Source of the DNA: an uncultured Oscillospiraceae bacterium
GTDB lineage: Bacteria; Bacillota; Clostridia; Oscillospirales; Oscillospiraceae
Direction of reading: 5' to 3'
DNA length: 5,017 nucleotides
Assembly: GCA_934511545.1 (NCBI GenBank)
Contig: CAKSWM010000121.1
Span: forward strand, 1 to 5,017
The notes beneath the pieces were generated by a model that was given only the letters and a program-made list of their open reading frames with translations, did not search any database and was not told where the DNA came from. Positions 1-4,515 of the stretch are shown piece after piece. Every line of letters starts with the position of its first letter. The stretch's first letter is position 1. Both the position numbers and the translations under genes were made by a program.

Positions 1-482
1 GCGCACACGAGTTTCAGCGCCAGATATGCTATCGACGCGGCGGTTTTTCCGCCGAAGCCGTGCAGCAGAAGGTATATGCCCTCGCCCAGGGTCCCAAGTC
101 CCGCGGCGGCGGCGCAGGCCGCCGCGCGTCCGGGCATTTTGGGGATCGTGGCCTCCCGGATATATTCCGGCAGCGGCTCGCCCCCCGTGGTCAGCTGCGC
201 CAGCGCCCAGATGAAGCTGCCGGCGAAAGCCACCTCCAGCACATACGGAAGCAGAACGTAAATGCAGTTTCCGGCCCCGTTCGCGCTCAGGCAGCCGCTC
301 ACGACCGAGGCCGCGGCACAGGCGACCGCAAGCGACCATAGCTCCGTCAGGGCGCGCGCCCTTGTTTTGCCTTTATTTAAATAGGTATAATATTCGCCGT
401 CGTACACATATTCGCCCGAGGCGCTCCGGTGGAAATCGTCAAGATATGCCCGGCGCCCGGCGCGTTTTTTCTTTTCGGCCAC
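1..482 (-). CDS. Partial multi-pass membrane protein of unknown function, downstream of the oligoendopeptidase
   Basis: I do not recognise the family. Reading the minus strand from a GTG at 482-480 gives an uninterrupted frame of 160 codons that runs off the window start, so the C-terminus is missing. The N-terminus is short and basic (AEKKKRAGRR), followed by a Tyr-rich stretch around residues 25-34 (YVYDGEYYTY). Strongly hydrophobic, Ala-rich segments follow at about 47-65, 73-97, 119-140 and 146-160, which suggests at least three or four membrane spans with a cytoplasmic N-terminus. It begins three bases after the oligoendopeptidase stop (TAA-ACC-GTG) and in the same frame, so the two are surely co-transcribed and probably translationally coupled. 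The Shine-Dalgarno match ahead of GTG 482 is weak (GGGAATAGAG). An alternative in-frame GTG at 407 would drop the basic N-terminus. No function can be assigned; coupling to a cytosolic peptidase is the only contextual clue. Confidence 0.7.
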   Translation of the reverse strand, partial: MAEKKKRAGRRAYLDDFHRSASGEYVYDGEYYTYLNKGKTRARALTELWSLAVACAAASVVSGCLSANGAGNCIYVLLPYVLEVAFAGSFIWALAQLTTGGEPLPEYIREATIPKMPGRAAACAAAAGLGTLGEGIYLLLHGFGGKTAASIAYLALKLVC

Positions 483-485
483 GGT

Positions 486-2189
486 TTACTCTATTCCCGT
501 CAGGTCATAGCTGTCGAGACATTTTTCCGCCTTTTCGCATACGCCGCGAAGCGTGTTCTCATCAAACGGGCTGTCAAGTCCGGCGTTTTTCAGAAGCTCG
601 GTGAATGTGCGGCTGCCGCCCTGTCTGGTATAGGCCATATAGTGCTGCCAGGCGTTTTCGGTGTTCTCCTGGATAAGCGCCCAGAACTGGAGCGAAACGG
701 TCTGTGCAAGGCAATAGTCGATATAGTAGAACGGGCTGGAATAGATGTGATGCTGTCTCTGCCAGCCCTCGCCCTCGGAATAGAAGGGGATCTCGCCGTC
801 GAGCTTCATCCACGGCATGTAAACGCCCAGAAGCTCTTTCCAGACGGCGTGGCGCTCCTTCGGCGTCAGCTCCGGCTTTTCATAGACGATATGCTGGAAG
901 TGATCGACCATGGTTCCATAGGGGATAAAGGTCAGCGCGGCGGCCAGATGGCTGTAGCGGAACTTGCGAGCATCCTTTCCGAAGAATCCCTCCGCCCACG
1001 GCCACGCGAAGAACTCCATGCTCATGGAGTGGACCTCACAGGCCTCGAGACTGGGCCAGATGTATTCCATCGGAACGCGGTCGCGGTTCGTCCATGCCTC
1101 GAAGGCGTGTCCCGCCTCGTGCGTCACGACCTCGACGTCGCCCTGGGTGCCGTTGAAGTTTGCAAAGATGAAGGGCACGCGGTATTCCTGAAGGCTGGTG
1201 CAGTAACCGCCCGACTGCTTCCCCTCCGTCGAGAGGACGTCCAGCAGCTCGTTATCGAGCATCGTGCGGAAGAAAACGCTCGTTTCGGGCGAAAGCTCGT
1301 CATAGAACCTGCGGCCCATCTCAAGAATATCCTGCGGCGTTCCGACGGGGCGCGGATTTCCGCTGCGGAACTCCAGCGCGTTGTCGGCAAAGCTCATCGG
1401 GTAGGTCTTGCCGAGGCGCTCTGCCTGTTTGCGGTATACCTTGTCCGCAACGGGAACAAGGTATTTCTGCACGGCCAGACGGAAAGCCTCTACATCCGCC
1501 TTGGTGTAGCAGTTGCGGCCCATGCGGTAATAGCCGAGCTGCGTATATCCGTCGTAGCCGAGCTTGCGGCCCATAGCGTCGCGCAGGTGCACGAGCTTGT
1601 CGTATATATCGTCGAGCTTTTCCTGATTGTCCTTGTACCACTGTCCCTCCGCCTTCCATGCGGCGAGGCGGCGCGCATCGTCGGGGTCGCTCTTGTATGG
1701 CGTGAGCTGGGAAAGCGTATAGACCCCGCCCTCAAAGGGGATCTGCGCCGACGCCAGAAGCTTTTCATACTCCTGCGTGAGCTCGTTTTCCTGCTGCATC
1801 TCGGGGATTATCTCCGGCGAAAAGCTCTTGAGCGCGATCTCGGCGTTCACGAACATCAGGTCGCCGAACTCCGCCTCGAACTCGCCGCGGAAGCGGCTTT
1901 CGAGCATGGCGCGCGTCCAGTTCTGCACATACTCCTCAAGCTCCGGCGACTTTCCGTTCCAGAACTTCATTTCCGCGTCGTAAAACTCGTCGCGCGTGTC
2001 GATGGAGTGGCGGATGTTCGCCAGTGTTGACATTGTATAAAGATGCCTGAGCATCTCTTCCTTTTTCAGAAACAGAGCTCTCGCCGCGTCATAGCTTTCC
2101 GCCTTTTCAAGCGCCTGCGTAAGCTCCTCAAGCCCGGACTCGACCTTGTCAACGTCGGGGCGTTCATAGGGCATCTGCGAAAACTTCAT
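486..2189 (-). CDS. M3-family oligoendopeptidase (PepF-like zinc metallopeptidase)
   Basis: Cytosolic zinc peptidase that cleaves short oligopeptides; 567 residues, normal for the M3B/oligoendopeptidase F group. The zinc site is visible: HEAGH at residues 357-361 (H357 and H361 ligands, E358 general base) and a downstream EACEVHSMSME stretch with E385 the likely third ligand. Near the C-terminus HHIYSSPFYYIDY matches the His/Tyr substrate-binding loop conserved in M3 peptidases. The N-terminal half is helical and charged, as expected for the lid of the channel. No signal peptide or membrane segment. From memory the HEAGHAFE form resembles the 'M3, not PepF' subgroup more than classical PepF, so I give no gene symbol. 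The frame stays open upstream to an ATG at 2234, but the ATG at 2189 is chosen because GGAGG lies seven bases before it and the 2234 ATG would sit only about ten bases from the predicted transcript start. It heads an operon with the membrane protein that follows. Confidence 0.95.
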   Translation of the reverse strand: MKFSQMPYERPDVDKVESGLEELTQALEKAESYDAARALFLKKEEMLRHLYTMSTLANIRHSIDTRDEFYDAEMKFWNGKSPELEEYVQNWTRAMLESRFRGEFEAEFGDLMFVNAEIALKSFSPEIIPEMQQENELTQEYEKLLASAQIPFEGGVYTLSQLTPYKSDPDDARRLAAWKAEGQWYKDNQEKLDDIYDKLVHLRDAMGRKLGYDGYTQLGYYRMGRNCYTKADVEAFRLAVQKYLVPVADKVYRKQAERLGKTYPMSFADNALEFRSGNPRPVGTPQDILEMGRRFYDELSPETSVFFRTMLDNELLDVLSTEGKQSGGYCTSLQEYRVPFIFANFNGTQGDVEVVTHEAGHAFEAWTNRDRVPMEYIWPSLEACEVHSMSMEFFAWPWAEGFFGKDARKFRYSHLAAALTFIPYGTMVDHFQHIVYEKPELTPKERHAVWKELLGVYMPWMKLDGEIPFYSEGEGWQRQHHIYSSPFYYIDYCLAQTVSLQFWALIQENTENAWQHYMAYTRQGGSRTFTELLKNAGLDSPFDENTLRGVCEKAEKCLDSYDLTGIE

Positions 2190-2196
2190 TATATTT

Positions 2197-2201
2197 CCTC
2201 C
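2197..2201 (-). promoter_or_regulatory. Ribosome binding site deciding the peptidase start
   Basis: On the minus strand GGAGG is followed by AAATATA (seven bases) and then ATG at 2189. This is a near-ideal Shine-Dalgarno site. The upstream in-frame ATG at 2234 has no comparable site, so the protein begins at MKFSQMPYERP. Confidence 0.85.
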
Positions 2202-2251
2202 GGCAAAAGTCATTGCGGTCTCTGCCGCAAACATTGTTCCATATGTGAAAG

Positions 2252-2280
2252 ACTATACCATGAATTCGCCCGGAACTCAA
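2252..2280 (-). promoter_or_regulatory. SigA-type promoter of the oligoendopeptidase operon
   Basis: On the minus strand the -35 box TTGAGT (2275-2280) is separated by exactly 17 bases from the -10 box TATAGT (2252-2257). Each box differs from consensus at one position. An A/T-rich stretch (TTTATTAATA) lies directly upstream of the -35 box and may act as an UP element. Transcription would start near 2245, giving a leader of about 55 bases before the ATG at 2189. Confidence 0.75.
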
Positions 2281-2360
2281 TATTAATAAACGCAAAACTA
2301 TTCGGCTTTGTGAGAAAATTTCCGTCCCCGGCGGACGCCGCAGCAGTCATTTTGCACAGT

Positions 2361-2483
2361 TTACCGCCGGACACGTACATTTATTCCCTTTTGCACCGCT
2401 CCGGACGCACCTGTTTCTGTGGAACATGGCGCTTCGCGAAGCGGGCACGGGCGCCGGACAGCCGGCGGTTCCCTTGCGGACAT
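2361..2483 (-). CDS. Possible 40-residue small ORF, doubtful
   Basis: On the minus strand an ATG at 2483 lies seven bases after GGGG (part of AGGGGAC), an acceptable Shine-Dalgarno spacing, and opens a 40-codon frame ending in TAA at 2361. The product begins MSAREPPAVRRP and ends in INVRVRR; it is rich in Arg, Pro and Ala, with no recognisable domain, signal peptide or membrane segment. It overlaps the palindromes at 2430-2443 and 2452-2467, so its composition may simply reflect the structured DNA. No promoter was seen upstream. I recognise no family and regard coding as unlikely, but list it because the ribosome site is plausible. Confidence 0.18.
   Translation of the reverse strand: MSAREPPAVRRPCPLREAPCSTETGASGAVQKGINVRVRR
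2430..2443. repeat. 14-base perfect palindrome
   Basis: CGCTTCGCGAAGCG is a perfect palindrome with no spacer. In RNA it can form a short hairpin with a tight loop; in DNA it could be a dimeric protein site. No function is assigned. Confidence 0.5.
2452..2467. repeat. GC-rich inverted repeat
   Basis: CGCCGG and CCGGCG form a perfect six-base stem around the loop ACAG. It lies nine bases after the 14-base palindrome and belongs to the same run of stem-loops. It lacks a U tract, so it is not an intrinsic terminator. Confidence 0.5.
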
Positions 2484-2526
2484 AAAAAGTCCCCTGCTTC
2501 ATGCTTATCAAAAAAGCCTCGCAGAG

Positions 2527-2546
2527 TTTGTGCCCGCAGGCACAAA
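2527..2546. repeat. Inverted repeat, 8-base arms
   Basis: TTTGTGCC (2527-2534) and GGCACAAA (2539-2546) are perfect arms around the loop CGCA. On the minus strand the hairpin is followed after a few bases by GAGGCTTTTTTGAT, a U-rich run, so weak termination on that strand is possible. Confidence 0.6.
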
Positions 2547-2559
2547 TCAAATCTGATAC

Positions 2560-2592
2560 ATTATCTCCGGCGACATGCGCGTCGGAGATAAT
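2560..2592. repeat. Inverted repeat, 10-base arms
   Basis: ATTATCTCCG (2560-2569) and CGGAGATAAT (2583-2592) are perfect arms enclosing a 13-base GC-rich centre that can itself pair partly. There is no U tract on either side. It fits a structured RNA element or a mobile palindromic repeat better than a terminator. Confidence 0.6.
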
Positions 2593-2616
2593 ACTTCTCA
2601 GGCCGCGAGTGTGCGA

Positions 2617-2639
2617 GTTGTCCGGACCCGACGGACAAC
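2617..2639. repeat. Inverted repeat, 8-base arms, flanked by direct repeats
   Basis: GTTGTCCG (2617-2624) and CGGACAAC (2632-2639) form a perfect stem with the loop GACCCGA. An imperfect direct repeat lies on its two sides: CGAGTGTGCG at 2606-2615 and CGAGTGCGCG at 2639-2648, nine of ten bases identical. The left arm also contains the palindrome GTCCGGAC (2620-2627), so alternative folds exist. Confidence 0.6.
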
Positions 2640-2667
2640 GAGTGCGCGTGGCGGGCTGTATCCTGTT

Positions 2668-2697
2668 GTCTAAAAAGCCCTGCCGGGCTTTTTAGAC
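2668..2697. terminator. Terminator-like 13-bp hairpin, able to work on either strand
   Basis: GTCTAAAAAGCCC and GGGCTTTTTAGAC are perfect 13-base arms around the loop TGCC. Because the stem contains A5-GCCC and GGGC-T5, each strand reads as a GC stem followed by five U residues. On the minus strand it lies just downstream of the stronger terminator at 2700-2733 and may be a backup for the VOC/crotonase operon. Confidence 0.6.
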
Positions 2698-2699
2698 AG

Positions 2700-2733
2700 A
2701 AAAAAACAGGATGCATAAGCATCCTGTTTTTTT
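2700..2733 (-). terminator. Strong intrinsic terminator of the VOC/crotonase operon
   Basis: A perfect 15-base inverted repeat: seven A plus CAGGATGC (2700-2714), loop ATAA (2715-2718), GCATCCTG plus seven T (2719-2733). On the minus strand it begins 28 bases after the crotonase stop codon and ends in seven U. The mirrored A/T runs mean that it can also stop plus-strand transcripts. Confidence 0.9.
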
Positions 2734-2761
2734 ATAATAATGTTTACGTTTCGGAAGGTGC

Positions 2762-3850
2762 TCAGCAGATAACGTCTTCCTCGATGTACTTGCCGATGCG
2801 GGGCTTGACAACCTTGCCCTTCTTCTCGGCTTCCATAACGGCCTTTGCGTTGGCAACGGCGCTCTCCCAGTAGAACTGGTCGTGCGGGGACTGCTCGGTG
2901 CGGGTGTTCCACATCTCGGCTGCGAAGGAACCGCGGAGCTCCTTGGCGACGTCTTCCTTCCAGGGCATACGGATGATCTGGGTGGTGAGGTGACGGGTCT
3001 GACGGGTGGAGGAGTGCATGATGAGCTCGGCGATCTCCCAAGCGCGCTTGTAGCAGCTCTCGAGGTCGGGGAGTATCTCGTTGATCATGCCCCATGCAAG
3101 AGCCTTGCGGGCGGTGATGATCTCGCCGGTCAGCTCAGCATAAGCAAATCTCTTGCGGCCCATGAGGTTGCGCCATGCGATCTGGACGCCGTCGCCGGGA
3201 ACCATGTTGAGGCGGAAGTGCTGCTCGACGGTCCATGCATCCTCGGTGGCGAGGGTGATGTCGCAGAGGAGGAACAGGTCGCTGTGGAAGGTGCCGCCGT
3301 TCCAGATGCCGATGGTGGGGATGTCAAGGCCGGAGATCTCAGCCTCGATGTCATGAGTACCGTCATGATACTGATGATCGAAGAGGGTCCAGTCGTAGTT
3401 GGTGTCCCACTCGCTCATGGGCAGGAAGGGCTTGCTGGTGTCGCGGTAGCAATCCTGGGGGCCAAGGCCTTCGAAGAAGTTGGGTCCCGAGGAACCGAAA
3501 ATCAGGATCTGAGCGTCACGGTCGTCGCCGACATACTGGAACAGCTTGTGGACGAAAGCGTGAGGAGTGGTGCCCCACATGAGGCCGTGGTCCTCGGTAT
3601 GGGCGCGGGCTTCGATGATGCCGTCCTTGCGGGTGAGCCAGAAAACGGGCTCAAGGATCTTCTTATACTCCTCGAAGGTGTACTCGGGGGGCAGGATCCA
3701 GTTGGACTCGGGCATAACGGGACGACGGTCGCCGTCGGTCACGGTGAAAGTGGGAACCCATTCGTCGATCTGATCTCTGGTAGCGCCCTTCCACTGATCG
3801 GACAGGTGGGCATAGCTCATTTCAGGTCTCTTTGCAGATCTTTCAGCCAT
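2762..3850 (-). CDS. Crotonase-superfamily protein, 6-oxocamphor hydrolase-like
   Basis: Crotonase-fold enzyme, 362 residues. Residues 1-61 are an extension rich in Trp and acidic residues. The core runs from about 62 to 315, with oxyanion-hole segments at SSGPNFFEGLG (120-130) and WNGG (183-186). A charged tail rich in Lys/Glu ends at 362. Usual crotonases, and 6-oxocamphor hydrolase itself, have about 260 residues. The normal hydratase glutamates are absent: D191 and H211 occupy their places. H189, H211 and D220 (FHSD, QHF, VPGDG) match, from memory, the catalytic His122, His145 and Asp154 of 6-oxocamphor hydrolase, and DHGLMWGTTPH (87-97) fits the same subgroup. Hydrolysis of a carbon-carbon bond in a beta-diketone or similar substrate is therefore inferred; the real substrate is unknown. 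The ATG at 3850 has AAAAGGAG ten bases upstream. It is the second gene of an operon, 78 bases after the VOC gene. A different crotonase reaction on a CoA ester remains possible. Confidence 0.88.
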   Translation of the reverse strand: MAERSAKRPEMSYAHLSDQWKGATRDQIDEWVPTFTVTDGDRRPVMPESNWILPPEYTFEEYKKILEPVFWLTRKDGIIEARAHTEDHGLMWGTTPHAFVHKLFQYVGDDRDAQILIFGSSGPNFFEGLGPQDCYRDTSKPFLPMSEWDTNYDWTLFDHQYHDGTHDIEAEISGLDIPTIGIWNGGTFHSDLFLLCDITLATEDAWTVEQHFRLNMVPGDGVQIAWRNLMGRKRFAYAELTGEIITARKALAWGMINEILPDLESCYKRAWEIAELIMHSSTRQTRHLTTQIIRMPWKEDVAKELRGSFAAEMWNTRTEQSPHDQFYWESAVANAKAVMEAEKKGKVVKPRIGKYIEEDVIC

Positions 3851-3877
3851 TGTAAATTAACTCCTTTTTAAGTGATA

Positions 3878-3900
3878 AAATACGGCAAAAGCCGATATTT
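3878..3900 (-). promoter_or_regulatory. Hairpin between the VOC and crotonase genes
   Basis: AAATACGGC (3878-3886) and GCCGATATTT (3891-3900) pair around the loop AAAA, with one bulged base. On the minus strand the stem lies about ten bases before the crotonase ribosome site and is followed by TATTTTATC. The short GC core makes it a weak terminator at best; it may modulate the ratio of the two proteins or protect a processed 3' end. Confidence 0.35.
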
Positions 3901-3928
3901 ACGTTTTTTCCTTCCGCGATGGTCGGAA

Positions 3929-4318
3929 TCAGTCCTCCATCTCGGTGATCTCGAAAACGAGGCCGCCGGTGGACTTGGGGTGGGTGAAGATGACGGGCTG
4001 GCCCTGGCCAAGGACCTTAACGCCGGTCTCGGTGAGGTGCTCGCCCTCGGCATTGACATCGTCGGTCAGCCAGGACAGGTGATGGAAGCCTTCGCCGTTG
4101 TTGGCAAGGAACTTGGAGATGGTGCTCTCCTCGGTGCCCCAGGGCTCCATGAGCTCTATGTAGGTATCGCCGATCTGAACCAGAGTAGAGGTCTGGCCGA
4201 TGGGCTCGAAGGTCTTGCGCTCGCGAACCTCGACAGCTCCGAACTGCTTGGACCAGCGTGCCATGGTCTCGTCGATGCTCTTAACGGCAATGCCAACGTG
4301 CTTGAGTTTTTTCAGCAT
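3929..4318 (-). CDS. VOC-superfamily protein, methylmalonyl-CoA epimerase-like
   Basis: Cytosolic metal-dependent enzyme of the vicinal oxygen chelate (glyoxalase) fold, 129 residues, usual for methylmalonyl-CoA epimerase. Two beta-alpha-beta-beta-beta modules are visible: residues 4-59 (LKHVGIAVKSIDE to GDTYIELMEP) and 77-126 (GFHHLSW to GGLVFEITE). Likely metal ligands are H7, E55, H79 or H80, and E123. GDTYIELMEP, GEGFHHL and HPKSTGG are strongly reminiscent of the epimerase family. Epimerases interconvert (R)- and (S)-methylmalonyl-CoA, but no mutase or decarboxylase gene is nearby; its partner here is a 6-oxocamphor hydrolase-like crotonase, so a different acyl-CoA or oxo-acid substrate is quite possible. 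The start at 4318 is chosen because AAGGAGG lies 11 bases upstream; an in-frame start at 4378 would lie upstream of the predicted transcript start. First gene of the operon. Confidence 0.9.
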   Translation of the reverse strand: MLKKLKHVGIAVKSIDETMARWSKQFGAVEVRERKTFEPIGQTSTLVQIGDTYIELMEPWGTEESTISKFLANNGEGFHHLSWLTDDVNAEGEHLTETGVKVLGQGQPVIFTHPKSTGGLVFEITEMED

Positions 4319-4329
4319 ATCGTGAGTAT

Positions 4330-4336
4330 CCTCCTT
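4330..4336 (-). promoter_or_regulatory. Ribosome binding site deciding the VOC gene start
   Basis: AAGGAGG on the minus strand, 11 bases before the ATG at 4318. The match to the 16S tail is full length, which fits strong expression. It lies inside the longer open frame beginning at 4378 and so argues against that start. Confidence 0.85.
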
Positions 4337-4355
4337 ATTGTCACTTACGACTAAG

Positions 4356-4385
4356 ATTATACAGCCTTGTGCGGTCAATTGTCAA
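4356..4385 (-). promoter_or_regulatory. Consensus SigA promoter of the VOC/crotonase operon
   Basis: On the minus strand a perfect -35 box TTGACA (4380-4385) and a perfect -10 box TATAAT (4356-4361) are separated by 18 bases. Transcription should start near 4349, giving a leader of about 30 bases. Both hexamers match consensus exactly, so the basal promoter is strong unless repressed. Confidence 0.88.
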
Positions 4386-4397
4386 TAAATCTGACAA
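4379..4397. promoter_or_regulatory. Possible operator overlapping the -35 box
   Basis: TTGTCA (4379-4384) and TGACAA (4392-4397) form a perfect inverted repeat with seven bases between the arms. One arm covers the -35 hexamer of the VOC/crotonase promoter. The placement is what a dimeric repressor site would show, but six-base arms can arise by chance and no regulator gene is identified next to it. Confidence 0.3.
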
Positions 4398-4420
4398 AGC
4401 ACAAAAACAAATGTGCGGTG

Positions 4421-4472
4421 CAAAAAACACAAAATAGGGGACATTTTGAGCGTTTAACCTCAAAACGCCCCC
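4421..4472 (-). terminator. Intrinsic terminator downstream of spoVT
   Basis: In the minus-strand RNA, GGGGGCG-UUUUGAG pairs with CUCAAAA-UGUCCCC (4437-4472) as a 14-bp stem with two G-U pairs and an eight-base loop. It is followed by UAUUUUGUGUUUUUU. The hairpin starts 43 bases after the spoVT stop codon. It separates spoVT transcription from the VOC/crotonase promoter immediately below. Confidence 0.8.
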
Positions 4473-4515
4473 AATCCTGCGGCAAATGAACCATGTGTTG
4501 CAAAATTCTCAAAGG

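Larger units (their letters stand above)
2281..2667. other. Gene-poor spacer with several stem-loops
   Basis: This stretch between the peptidase promoter and the paired terminators contains no convincing gene. Frames crossing it are short, Arg/Cys-rich and, apart from a 40-codon frame noted separately, lack ribosome sites. Instead it carries a run of palindromes: 2430-2443, 2452-2467, 2527-2546, 2560-2592 and 2617-2639, with an imperfect 10-base direct repeat flanking the last one (2606-2615 and 2639-2648, one mismatch). No clear promoter was found inside it. It could be a dispersed intergenic repeat, a structured RNA or the decayed remains of one. Confidence 0.6.

Noticed and set aside
429..2030. 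533-codon plus-strand open frame opposite the oligoendopeptidase
   Set aside because: It is in exact codon register with the peptidase gene, whose GC-rich codon use avoids TTA, CTA and TCA over this stretch, so the opposite strand has no stops. The translation shows no domain, while the minus strand has a complete M3 peptidase with its zinc motif.
2347..2550. 67-codon minus-strand frame starting with TTG in the spacer
   Set aside because: There is no ribosome site at the TTG, which lies against a hairpin, and the product is Cys/Arg-rich without a domain. The overlapping 40-codon frame has a better start and is itself doubtful.
2043..2591. 182-codon plus-strand frame crossing the peptidase 5' end and the spacer
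   Set aside because: It begins inside the peptidase gene on the wrong strand, crosses its promoter and several stem-loops, and has low-complexity Arg/Ser/Cys composition.
2430..2639. CRISPR array
   Set aside because: The palindromes differ in sequence and spacing; there is no repeated unit of 25-40 bases and no spacer regularity.
2700..2733. Transposon end or attachment site
   Set aside because: The perfect inverted repeat has a four-base loop, A/T-run flanks and lies 28 bases after a stop codon, as an intrinsic terminator does; no transposase or integrase is present.
2882..3871. 329-codon plus-strand open frame opposite the crotonase
   Set aside because: Same codon-register shadow effect. 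The product is a Gly/Val/Leu-rich string without motifs, and the minus strand encodes a clear crotonase with ribosome site and terminator.
3872..4354. 160-codon plus-strand open frame opposite the VOC gene
   Set aside because: It is in register with the VOC gene and has no recognisable domain; the promoter, ribosome site and family motifs are all on the minus strand.
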